Part shown: positions 22,119 through 27,643 of the stretch, piece after piece
Numbering within the stretch: position 1 is the first letter of the stretch
How the letters are laid out: every line of letters starts with the position of its first letter
Assembly: GCA_035645115.1 (NCBI GenBank)
Contig: DASQNF010000020.1
Coordinates: 1 to 27,643 of the forward strand
Length of the DNA: 27,643 nt
Direction of reading: 5' to 3'
Origin: JACVRW01 sp035645115
GTDB taxonomy: Bacteria; Actinomycetota; Thermoleophilia; Solirubrobacterales; Thermoleophilaceae
The notes under the pieces: generated by a model
What the model was told of the DNA's origin: nothing
What the model saw: the letters and a program-made list of their open reading frames with translations, nothing else
The model's database searches: none
Made by a program: the position numbers and the translations under genes

Positions 22119-22174
22119 CTCCGCTCGACCTTCGCGTAGGCCGGCTCATCCCGCGCGAGGACGCGGCACCGCGA

Positions 22175-22567
22175 TCAGGATCCGGATGAAGAGGAGCGCG
22201 CTCGCGACTTCTGCCGGCCGCCATCGTCGTCCCCGCCGAAGAGGGACTCCTTCGCCCCCTCGAGCACGCCCTTCGTCTTCGACTTCGAGCCGCCCGACGT
22301 CATCGACTCCATCAGCTCGGGCAAGCCTTGCGAATCGTCGCTCTCGGCGATGTTCACCCGGCCGACGGCCTCTGCGAACCGCAGGTACGTGTCCACGCTG
22401 GCGATCACGATGCGGGCGTCGATCGTGAGCAGCTCGATGCCGATCAATGACACCCGCACATAGGCGTCGATCACGAGGCCCTTGTCCAGGATCACGTCGA
22501 TCACGTCGGCCAGACCGCTCGGACGTGGGCGCTCGAGATAGCCCCCCTGCGACTGTGCTATTCCCAT
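22175..22567 (-). CDS. gvpA: Gas vesicle structural protein GvpA/GvpJ type
   Basis: Residues about 16-72 are a clear GvpA-family domain: SGLADVIDVILDKGLVIDAY, VRVSLIGIELLTIDARIVIA, SVDTYLRFAEAVGR. GvpA forms the shell of gas vesicles; GvpJ and GvpM are minor relatives. The 130-aa protein has a C-terminal extension of about 60 residues, acidic then Ser/Lys/Arg-rich (KSKTKGVLEGAKESLFGG and a basic SRARSSSSGS end), longer than a plain GvpA and more like a GvpJ-type variant. No gvpF, gvpL, gvpK, gvpN or other partner is present in the window. The ATG at 22567 has GGAGG about 10 nt upstream. Confidence 0.85.
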   Translation of the reverse strand: MGIAQSQGGYLERPRPSGLADVIDVILDKGLVIDAYVRVSLIGIELLTIDARIVIASVDTYLRFAEAVGRVNIAESDDSQGLPELMESMTSGGSKSKTKGVLEGAKESLFGGDDDGGRQKSRARSSSSGS

Positions 22568-22823
22568 TTCGCTCTTGCCTCCGTGCCTCAGTCGGGTGTG
22601 GGTGGGGGCCGATCGGGCCAGCGGCGCGATGGCCGGCCCCCTGCCCGCCACGCGGACGAATGCCCGGGCACACCTCGCCCAAACCTGCGACCCGCCTGCA
22701 GACGAGCCAAGTGCGACGCCGGTCGAAGACTGGTCGTCTCACTCGGGGCGGACGCTCGACGGATCTCCGACGCGCACGAGAAATTTCGCGCCCACGGCGC
22801 TCGTTGGTCACAGGAGTCGTCCT
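22568..22823. promoter_or_regulatory. Divergent intergenic region of gvpA and the 145-aa gene; possible SigB-like site
   Basis: This 256-base stretch between divergent genes holds no supported gene. On the minus strand GTTTGG (22684-22679) and GGGCAT (22665-22660), 13 bases apart, resemble the general-stress SigB promoter (GTTT...GGGTAT), about 85 bases before gvpA. A 10-bp perfect palindrome TGCCCGGGCA at 22661-22670 overlaps the -10. Both could be chance in GC-rich DNA. Confidence 0.25.
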
Positions 22824-23261
22824 ATGCCGCGCCACCCCGCCATGAATCTCACTGCCGATGAGGCTGCCTGTATCGCCGAGGCCGCAGTGGTCGACGCCGC
22901 AGAGCTGATGGAAGCCGCCTGCGGGGCGTCGCCGCAGGAGCTCGTCGAGTGCTACGAGGCGCTGGCGCCGCTGGTCGAGCTGATTCGGCAGACGGAGATG
23001 CTCAGGGTCACGCGCCTCGAGATCCTGCAGGAGGTGGCCGCGCGCGTCAGGGACGGCGCGCTGGCCAACGCGCGCTTCGAGAACGACATGCTCGTGCGGC
23101 TGCGAGCCGGCGACGAGACTGCGCTGCTCCGAGACGCGACGCTGGAGGAGTCGGAGTGGCGCACCCGCGGCCAGCTTGATCGGTATCTCGAGCAGTTCAC
23201 TCACGCGGACGGGGTTCTGCGCCGGCTCACGGACGGGGGCTTGCCGGGCAGCGCCGGGTAG
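22824..23261 (+). CDS. Unrecognised helical protein (145 aa)
   Basis: From ATG 22824 (MPRHPAMNLTADEAACIAEA) the protein is 145 aa and predicted mostly alpha-helical, with no membrane segment or signal peptide. AGGAG at 22812-22816, 7 nt before the ATG, decides this start over the in-frame ATG at 22842. Strong third-position GC supports a real gene. I do not recognise a family; Leu/Glu/Arg-rich heptad-like stretches (LVELIRQTEMLRVTRLEILQ) suggest protein-protein contact. It is divergent from gvpA and convergent with the SDR gene. Confidence 0.6.
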   Translation: MPRHPAMNLTADEAACIAEAAVVDAAELMEAACGASPQELVECYEALAPLVELIRQTEMLRVTRLEILQEVAARVRDGALANARFENDMLVRLRAGDETALLRDATLEESEWRTRGQLDRYLEQFTHADGVLRRLTDGGLPGSAG

Positions 23262-23262
23262 A

Positions 23263-23275
23263 CGCCTCTCAGGCG
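23263..23275 (+). terminator. Small hairpin after the 145-aa gene
   Basis: CGCCT (23263-23267), loop CTC, AGGCG (23271-23275) form a 5-bp stem directly after the stop at 23261. No T tract follows, so it is a weak terminator candidate. Confidence 0.3.
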
Positions 23276-23336
23276 CCTTCAGGGAAGGAGACCCGACCGT
23301 CGTTGCGACGAAGCGACGGAGATGAGGCGCCCCCGC

Positions 23337-23357
23337 GCCCGCGATCGCAGCGCGGGC
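23337..23357 (-). terminator. GC-rich hairpin just after the SDR gene
   Basis: GCCCGCG (23337-23343) and CGCGGGC (23351-23357) form a perfect 7-bp stem with a 7-nt loop, 4 nt beyond the SDR stop. No T tract, but position between convergent genes favours a terminator role. Confidence 0.45.
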
Positions 23358-23361
23358 CCGG

Positions 23362-24054
23362 CTACACCGCCTGGTGGATGGGGCGAACCAGGATCTCCGC
23401 TACGTCCACGTGCGGCGGCTGGGTCATGGCGTAGAGCACCGCGCGTGCGATGTCGTCCGCCTCCAGCGCGTTCGAGACGCGGTTCTCGAAGAACGGCGTG
23501 TCCACCATCCCGGGCTCGATCAGAGTGACCTTGATGTCGGAGTCCGAAAGCTCCTGGCGCAGCGCCTCGCCCATCGCCGTGACCGCGTGCTTCGTGCACG
23601 AGTAGAGCGACCCGGGCAGCACGCGCCGGCCCGCGATCGAGCTCGTGATGATCACGTGGCCGCGGTTCTCGCGCCGGAAGTGCGGGAGCGAGGCGCGGAT
23701 CGACAGCGCCGCGCCGTAGACGTTCGTGTCGATCATCGAGCGCCAGTGCTCGACCGTCTCCTCGAGGAAGCCGCGCTTTGCGCCGAAGCCCGCGTTGGCG
23801 AAGTACGCGTCCATCCGCCCGAAGGCCTCGAGCGTGCCGGCGACGAGCGCCTGCTGGTCCTCCCAGCTCGTCACGTCGCACCGCACGGCGATCGCCCTCT
23901 CCGGACCGCCGAGCTCCTCCGCGAGCGCCTCGAGCTTGTCCTGCGAGCGTGCGGCGAGCGCCACGCGGTGCCCGAACTCGACGGCGCGCCGGGCGGTGGC
24001 GGCGCCGATGCCCGTGCTGGCGCCCGTGATCACGAGAACTGGATCGTCGGCCAT
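23362..24054 (-). CDS. Short-chain dehydrogenase/reductase
   Basis: This 230-aa protein is a classical SDR. It has the nucleotide-binding TGASTGIG at residues 10-17, CDVTSWED, the NAG motif in YFANAGFG, the active-site Ser in ITSSIAGRR and the catalytic YSCTK. The residues after the first strand (AARS) suggest NADP preference. The substrate is unknown. The ATG at 24054 is taken because conserved sequence starts there; a TAGAAC element ends 7 nt before it, a weak leaderless -10. It is divergent from the CrtC/AttH-like gene, 33 nt apart. Confidence 0.9.
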   Translation of the reverse strand: MADDPVLVITGASTGIGAATARRAVEFGHRVALAARSQDKLEALAEELGGPERAIAVRCDVTSWEDQQALVAGTLEAFGRMDAYFANAGFGAKRGFLEETVEHWRSMIDTNVYGAALSIRASLPHFRRENRGHVIITSSIAGRRVLPGSLYSCTKHAVTAMGEALRQELSDSDIKVTLIEPGMVDTPFFENRVSNALEADDIARAVLYAMTQPPHVDVAEILVRPIHQAV

Positions 24055-24061
24055 GCCGCAG

Positions 24062-24090
24062 GTTCTAGCAATAGCCTTGCCGCGACCGTG
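24062..24090. promoter_or_regulatory. Divergent promoter region of the SDR and CrtC-like genes
   Basis: On the minus strand TAGAAC (24067-24062) lies 7 nt before the SDR ATG; on the plus strand TAGCCT (24072-24077) lies 10 nt before the GTG at 24088. Both predict no or almost no leader. The SDR hexamer lacks the final T, so it is the weaker call. Confidence 0.35.
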
Positions 24091-25056
24091 GCCCACGTCG
24101 ATCCCACCGCGGCCCGCTTTCAGGCGGTGCCGTCCGAGGCCGGGCACCATGAGAGCCTCTACATAAAGCTCTGCCATCCCTCGGAGCCGCTCGGCGCCTG
24201 GATCCGCTACACGGTTCACAAGCCGCCGAACGCGCCGCCCGCGGGCTCACTCTGGTTCACGCTGTTCGAGCCCGGCGGCCCGAGCGTGGCCAAGCTGACG
24301 CTGCCCGCACCCCGCTCCGAGCCGCCTGACTGGCTGAGCGTGGGGGAGGCCCGAATCGGGCCCGGCGTCGCGACCGGGTCGATCGGCGCCGAGCTCTCGT
24401 GGGAGCTCGGATTCGAGAGCGCGGAGCCGGCCCTCCTCCACCTGCCGCGCGCCTGGATGTACACCGCGCCGCTCCCGCGCACCAAGCTGCTCTCGCTCGC
24501 GCCCGCGGCACGCTTCCACGGACGGCTCACGGTGGACGGCCGCGGGCTCGACGTGGACGGCTGGCGCGGCATGGTCGGCCACAACTGGGGCGCCGAGCAC
24601 GCGGAGCGCTGGATCTGGCTCCACGGCCTGACCGAGGACGGGGACTGGCTCGACGTCGCCGTCGCCAGGCTCAAGCTCGGGCTCGTGACCACGCCCTGGC
24701 TTGCGCACGGCGCCCTCAGCCTGGCCGGCGAGCGCCACTCGCTCGGCGGCCCGGGCCGCAAGGTCGAGATGGACGAGTCGCCCTCGAGCTGCGCGTTCAT
24801 GCTCACCGGGAACGGCATGCGCGTGCGCGGCAGCGTGTCCGCCCCGCGCGAGCGCTTCGTGGGATGGAGATACGCCGGCCCAAACGGCTCGGAGCACGAC
24901 GTCGTGAACTGCTCGATCGCCGACATGCGCCTCGCCGTGGAGCGCACGAGCGGGGGCAGGAGCTGGGAGCTGAACGTGCGCGGAGCCGCTGCCTACGAGC
25001 TCGGCATGCGCGAGCGCGACCACGGCGTGCCGATCCAGCCCTTCCCGGACGGATGA
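24088..25056 (+). CDS. CrtC/AttH-like lipocalin-fold protein, function unknown
   Basis: This 322-aa protein lacks membrane segments or a signal peptide. The region DGWRGMVGHNWGAEHAERWIWLHGL, near residues 152-177, resembles the conserved core of CrtC (hydroxyneurosporene synthase)/AttH-type lipocalin-like proteins. The rest consists of alternating beta strands. A carotenoid role is not supported, since no other carotenoid gene is near. The GTG at 24088 is chosen from the -10 element and the reading frame; GTG/ATG alternatives further in would cut the first strands. Its stop overlaps the start of the next gene (ATGA). Confidence 0.6.
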   Translation: MAHVDPTAARFQAVPSEAGHHESLYIKLCHPSEPLGAWIRYTVHKPPNAPPAGSLWFTLFEPGGPSVAKLTLPAPRSEPPDWLSVGEARIGPGVATGSIGAELSWELGFESAEPALLHLPRAWMYTAPLPRTKLLSLAPAARFHGRLTVDGRGLDVDGWRGMVGHNWGAEHAERWIWLHGLTEDGDWLDVAVARLKLGLVTTPWLAHGALSLAGERHSLGGPGRKVEMDESPSSCAFMLTGNGMRVRGSVSAPRERFVGWRYAGPNGSEHDVVNCSIADMRLAVERTSGGRSWELNVRGAAAYELGMRERDHGVPIQPFPDG

Positions 25057-25502
25057 AGGCGGCCGCCGAGGTCGTCGTGGAGAGGCCGCTCGAGGCGGTC
25101 TGGCTGTGGGCCTCGGATCCGCGCAACTGGGAGAACTGGCTCGACGGCGTCTCCGACGTGCGGCTGCGCGGGCGCCTCGAGCAGGGCGCGCGGCTCACGA
25201 GCCGCTACCGCTACGCAGGCCGCACGCACGACATCGAGTACGAGATCGTGGAGCGAACGCCGGCTCGGCGCCAGGTGGTGCGGAGCATCTCCGGGCCGTT
25301 TCCCTTCGAGGGCGTCCTCGAGCTCGCGGAGGAGGCGGCGGGAACGCGCGTGCGCCAGACGGTCCACGCCGGCTCCGACAGCGCCCTGACCAGCGTCATC
25401 CTCGCGCTCGGAGGTCCGCTGCTGCGACGCGGCATGAACCGCCGGATCGGCACGCAGCTCGAGCGCCTGAAGGCCGGAATCGAGTTGACCGGGGCGAACT
25501 AG
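25053..25502 (+). CDS. SRPBCC (START-like) family protein
   Basis: This 149-aa protein begins MKAAAEVVVERPLEAVWLWASDPRNWENWLDGVSDV, the typical opening of polyketide-cyclase/START-like ligand-binding proteins, followed by beta strands and a C-terminal helix LLRRGMNRRIGTQLERLKAGIE. No ligand can be assigned. The ATG overlaps the TGA of the CrtC/AttH-like gene by four bases, so the two are co-translated and may act on the same hydrophobic compound. Its TAG overlaps the pdxH stop on the other strand (CTAG). Confidence 0.75.
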   Translation: MKAAAEVVVERPLEAVWLWASDPRNWENWLDGVSDVRLRGRLEQGARLTSRYRYAGRTHDIEYEIVERTPARRQVVRSISGPFPFEGVLELAEEAAGTRVRQTVHAGSDSALTSVILALGGPLLRRGMNRRIGTQLERLKAGIELTGAN

Positions 25503-26116
25503 GGCGCGAGCCGCTCGATGCCCCAATCGCCGCCCTCGCGCTCGTAGCGAAAGCGGTCGTGCAGGCGGTTCTCGCGGTGCTGCCAGAACTCCCAGGCGCT
25601 CGGAGACAGGCGATAGCCGCCCCAGTCCTCGCGCACCGGCAGCTCATGGCCGCGGTGCTCGCGGTCGAGCTCGCCCACGCGCCGCTCGAGCCAGGCGCGG
25701 TTGGGGACCGGGCTGCTCTGCGGCGAGGCGAGCGCGCTCAGCTGGCTCGGCCGCGGTCGCCGGCGCGCATACGCCTCCGTCTCCGAGCGCTCCACCGGCG
25801 CCGTATCGCCCTCGATGCGCACCTGGCGCCCCAACTCCGGCCAGTGGAAGAGCAGCGCGGCCCGCGGGTTCTGCCCGAGCTCCTCGCCCTTCCGACTGGC
25901 GTAGTTCGTGAAAAAGGCGATTCCCCGCTCATCGAAGCCCTTCATCAGCACCATGCGCACCGACGGCGCGCCTGCCGAGGTGGCGGTGGCGAGCGCCATC
26001 GCCTCCGGCTCGACGACCCGACGCTCCCTCGCCTCGCCGAACCAGCGTTCGAACTGGCGAAGCGGATCGGGATCGAGGTCGCCCGCGTCGAGCGGGCGGT
26101 CTTCGATTCGCGTCAC
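25499..26116 (-). CDS. pdxH: Pyridoxamine/pyridoxine 5'-phosphate oxidase
   Basis: This 205-aa FMN enzyme makes pyridoxal 5'-phosphate from PNP or PMP. Family landmarks are present in order: PLRQFERWFGEA, EAMALATATSAGAPSVRMVLMKGFDERGIAFFTNY, SRKGEELGQNPRAALLFHWPELGRQVRIEG, the LSALASPQSSPVPNRAWLERRV segment, and the C-terminal WGGYRLSPSAWEFWQHRENRLHDRFRY ending in the family's usual RLAP. The GTG start at 26116 has no strong Shine-Dalgarno sequence. It is followed convergently by the SRPBCC gene. Confidence 0.95.
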   Translation of the reverse strand: MTRIEDRPLDAGDLDPDPLRQFERWFGEARERRVVEPEAMALATATSAGAPSVRMVLMKGFDERGIAFFTNYASRKGEELGQNPRAALLFHWPELGRQVRIEGDTAPVERSETEAYARRRPRPSQLSALASPQSSPVPNRAWLERRVGELDREHRGHELPVREDWGGYRLSPSAWEFWQHRENRLHDRFRYEREGGDWGIERLAP

Positions 26117-26186
26117 TCCACGTCCGGCCGTGGCTCGTTCTCCGGCAGGGCCGCCCTCATCCTCGCAACGCTAGCGCCGCCTTCGT

Positions 26187-26858
26187 TCAGCGCCCCCCGC
26201 AGACTCTCGGAACCGTCACCGTGAGCCTGGCGCTCAGGCCGCCTTCGCCCGCTCGCCCGCTGACCTTGCAGAACGCGTAGCGGCCGGACGTGAAGTCCAC
26301 GCGCGCCCGGTAGGGGTGGCCGATGGCGCCCGACTCGCTCGCGGCGTACGCGTCCCGCTCGCCGCTGGCGCCGAACTCCGCCGTGACGGCCAGGCACGAG
26401 TAGCGCCCGTGGCGCTCGCCGAGGTCCTGCTCGGCGCCCACCCCCGACTCGCTGCGCGGGAACGGCTCGCACTCCACGCGGCGAATCGGTCCGGTGAGTG
26501 CGCCGGCCGCGACGCGCCTGCGCGCGTCCGCCCGCACGTCCGCCGCTACGGCCTGCACGAGGCGGGCGCGACCGGCCTGGTCCGAGGGCGCCGGGGTCGC
26601 GGCGCCGAAGCGCGGGCGCTGGGCTCGCCGGGCCTCAGCGGTCCGCTCGGCCCGCTCGCGAGCGATCCGCTCGGCCTCGGCGCGGGCGCGCTCCTCCTTC
26701 GACTTCTCGATCCCGGGACCGAGGAGCAGCGCGAGGGCGATCGCGGCGACCGGCAGGCATACGAGCGCCAGCCGGCCCCAGGGAGGCAGGCGTCGCCACA
26801 GCCAGCCGGGCAGCCGCGTGAGGTCGGGCATCGACTCGTAGCGGTCGCTGCTCTCCAC
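26187..26858 (-). CDS. Unrecognised membrane-anchored protein with coiled-coil (223 aa)
   Basis: A short cytoplasmic head (VESSDRYESMPDLTRLPGWLWRRL) leads into one membrane segment (LALVCLPVAAIALALLLG, about residues 28-46). A charged coiled-coil (KSKEERARAEAERIARERAERTAEARRAQ) and an outside domain of about 120 residues with several Cys follow. I recognise no family. The GTG at 26858 is chosen because TATCAT ends exactly 7 nt before it, giving a leaderless start; the ATG inside (MPDLTR) is an alternative. It is divergent from marR with overlapping -10 elements, so MarR control is likely. Confidence 0.68.
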   Translation of the reverse strand: MESSDRYESMPDLTRLPGWLWRRLPPWGRLALVCLPVAAIALALLLGPGIEKSKEERARAEAERIARERAERTAEARRAQRPRFGAATPAPSDQAGRARLVQAVAADVRADARRRVAAGALTGPIRRVECEPFPRSESGVGAEQDLGERHGRYSCLAVTAEFGASGERDAYAASESGAIGHPYRARVDFTSGRYAFCKVSGRAGEGGLSARLTVTVPRVCGGR

Positions 26859-26863
26859 CTGGC

Positions 26864-26887
26864 GTATGATACATGCATGAGTCATAC
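26864..26887. promoter_or_regulatory. 24-bp palindromic operator over two overlapping divergent promoters (MarR site)
   Basis: The bases form an imperfect palindrome with 20 of 24 positions symmetric: arms GTATGA and TCATAC, centre CATGCATG. It contains the plus-strand -10 TATGAT (26865-26870) and the minus-strand -10 TATCAT (26871-26866), which overlap by 5 bp, and the marR ATG at 26877-26879. A protein bound here would block both promoters. MarR binding is inferred from position. Confidence 0.68.
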
Positions 26888-27482
26888 ATTCGGTCGCGGT
26901 GGGGGTGGCGAGGAAGCCCGCGAGGAGCCGAGTGGCCGCGCAGGTCGGGAGCCGGCTCGCCAGGTGAACCTGCTCGGCGCGCTCTCGCTCGCGGTGAACG
27001 GGCGTCTCGAGAGCGCGGTGGAGCCGGCGGCCGGCCATGGGGGGGCGGCGCCGGCCGCGCTCGTCGCGCTCGCGGGCTTCCTCTCCGGGGCGTCGATCGA
27101 CACGTTGCGGAGGCCGCTCGGCCTGAGCCATTCGGCCGCCGTTCGTCTCGTCGACCGGCTGGCTGAGGCCGAGCTCGTCAAACGCGAACCGGCCCGCGAT
27201 GGGCGCTCGGTCTCGGTGCGACTGACCCCCGCGGGCGAGAGCGTGGCCGAGCGCGTGCGCAGGGAGCGCGCGGCGGCGCTCGAAGCCGTGCTCGAGCCGC
27301 TCTCGGCCGCGGAGCGCGCCGAGCTGGCGACGCTGCACGAGAAGCTGCTTGCGGGCCTCACCGGCGGTCGCGCGGATGCCGGGCGCACCTGCCGCCTCTG
27401 CGACGCCGACGCCTGCGGCCACTACGAAGGCCGCTGCCCGGTCACGCTGGCGGCGGACCTGGCCGAGCGCTCGGCCGCCTGA
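26877..27482 (+). CDS. MarR-family regulator with C-terminal four-Cys cluster
   Basis: From the ATG at 26877 (MSHTFGRGGGG) the protein is 201 aa. A winged-helix is clear at SIDTLRRPLGLSHSAAVRLVDRLAEAELVKREPARDGRSVSVRLTPAG, about residues 75-125. The last 35 residues contain CRLCDADACGHYEGRCP, four Cys that could bind metal or react with oxidants. The N-terminal redox Cys of OhrR is absent. TATGAT ends 6 nt before the ATG and no Shine-Dalgarno sequence is present, so the mRNA is probably leaderless. It precedes osmC by 75 nt, suggesting oxidant-linked control. Confidence 0.85.
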   Translation: MSHTFGRGGGGEEAREEPSGRAGREPARQVNLLGALSLAVNGRLESAVEPAAGHGGAAPAALVALAGFLSGASIDTLRRPLGLSHSAAVRLVDRLAEAELVKREPARDGRSVSVRLTPAGESVAERVRRERAAALEAVLEPLSAAERAELATLHEKLLAGLTGGRADAGRTCRLCDADACGHYEGRCPVTLAADLAERSAA

Positions 27483-27557
27483 GCGGCCGGCCCTGCGGCT
27501 CCGCGCCGCTTCCGCAATCCTTCCGAGCTCGCGGAAACGACCAGAGGAGAAGCCACG

Positions 27558-27643
27558 ATGCCGAAGCGCAAAGCAAGCGCACGCTGGGACGGGTCGCTGA
27601 CCGAGGGCTCCGGCCGGATGCAGATGGCCACCGGCTCCTACGA
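27558..27643 (+). CDS. osmC: OsmC-family peroxiredoxin (partial, N-terminal end)
   Basis: Only the first 28 codons are present: MPKRKASARWDGSLTEGSG and on, running off the window. It resembles the OsmC N-terminus (KKGQAHWEGD...KGTVS). OsmC proteins reduce organic hydroperoxides. A strong AGAGGAG (27543-27549) precedes the ATG. The 75-nt gap after marR has TTCCG/CGGAA arms at about 27521-27536 that could be a minor hairpin. The catalytic cysteines lie outside the window, so OsmC versus Ohr cannot be fully decided. Confidence 0.72.
   Translation, partial: MPKRKASARWDGSLTEGSGRMQMATGSY

Noticed and set aside
22119..22174. Terminator between the 63-aa gene and gvpA
   Set aside because: Only a 4-bp CGCG stem was seen, not distinguishable from chance in this GC-rich sequence.
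26113..26160. 15-codon frame whose stop overlaps the pdxH GTG
   Set aside because: Overlap alone is weak evidence; the peptide has no recognisable features.
26316..26876. Upstream extension of the marR frame
   Set aside because: It overlaps the divergent gene; the -10 and leaderless ATG at 26877 fix the start.
1..27643. CRISPR arrays, IS elements, tRNA or rRNA genes
   Set aside because: No regularly spaced repeats, no transposase frames with terminal repeats, and no tRNA-like cloverleaf or rRNA segments were noticed by eye.

Overview
The window is about 27.6 kb of very GC-rich, densely packed bacterial DNA and reads as an actinobacterial chromosome. The best guess is a deep-branching lineage such as Thermoleophilia (Solirubrobacterales-like). 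This rests on a garA-ftsR pair downstream of a pgsA-type gene (a mycobacterial-like arrangement), a single-motif RsiG-like protein of the kind described from basal Actinobacteria, vapBC, glutamine-dependent NadE, and many GTG starts. The taxonomy is inferred from gene content, not from a search.

Layout. (1) 1-8871, plus strand: the end of pyrH, then frr, uppS, cdsA, dxr, rseP, ispG, proS and a CDP-alcohol phosphatidyltransferase. This is a housekeeping block for translation, isoprenoid (MEP pathway) and envelope lipid synthesis, with many 4-nt stop/start overlaps. A minus-strand vapBC module (4497-5143) sits between rseP and ispG. (2) 8913-12499, plus strand: an RsiG-like c-di-GMP coiled-coil protein, a zinc-ribbon GarA-type FHA protein, a MerR-like FtsR, an SRPBCC protein and an AGPS-like FAD oxidase. 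(3) 12496-13974: a divergent pair, a membrane protein joining a sigma-region-4-like HTH to an RskA-like domain, and a hotdog thioesterase. (4) 13998-21175, minus strand: dinB, an internally deleted WS/DGAT acyltransferase fused to a ybaK-type deacylase gene by a 4-nt overlap, amtB-glnK, a serine hydrolase-VanX fusion, and nadE. (5) 21374-23261: an accessory-looking stretch with a zinc-ribbon protein, an unrecognised 63-aa protein, an orphan gvpA/gvpJ gas-vesicle gene and an unrecognised helical protein. (6) 23362-27643: an SDR divergent from a CrtC/AttH-like plus SRPBCC pair, pdxH, an unrecognised membrane-anchored protein divergent from a MarR regulator, and the start of osmC.

Two themes run through the window. 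First, many first-in-operon genes have a TAnnnT-type -10 hexamer ending 6-8 nt before the start codon and no Shine-Dalgarno sequence, which predicts leaderless transcripts; operon-internal genes mostly have SD sequences or stop/start overlaps. Second, several proteins depart from their families: a PII protein without the T-loop Tyr51, a WS/DGAT without its catalytic core, a VanX fused to a penicillin-binding-type hydrolase, and a MarR with a C-terminal four-Cys cluster whose likely 24-bp operator covers two overlapping divergent promoters.

No tRNA, rRNA, CRISPR array or insertion sequence was seen. No gene-free stretch exceeds about 260 bases.
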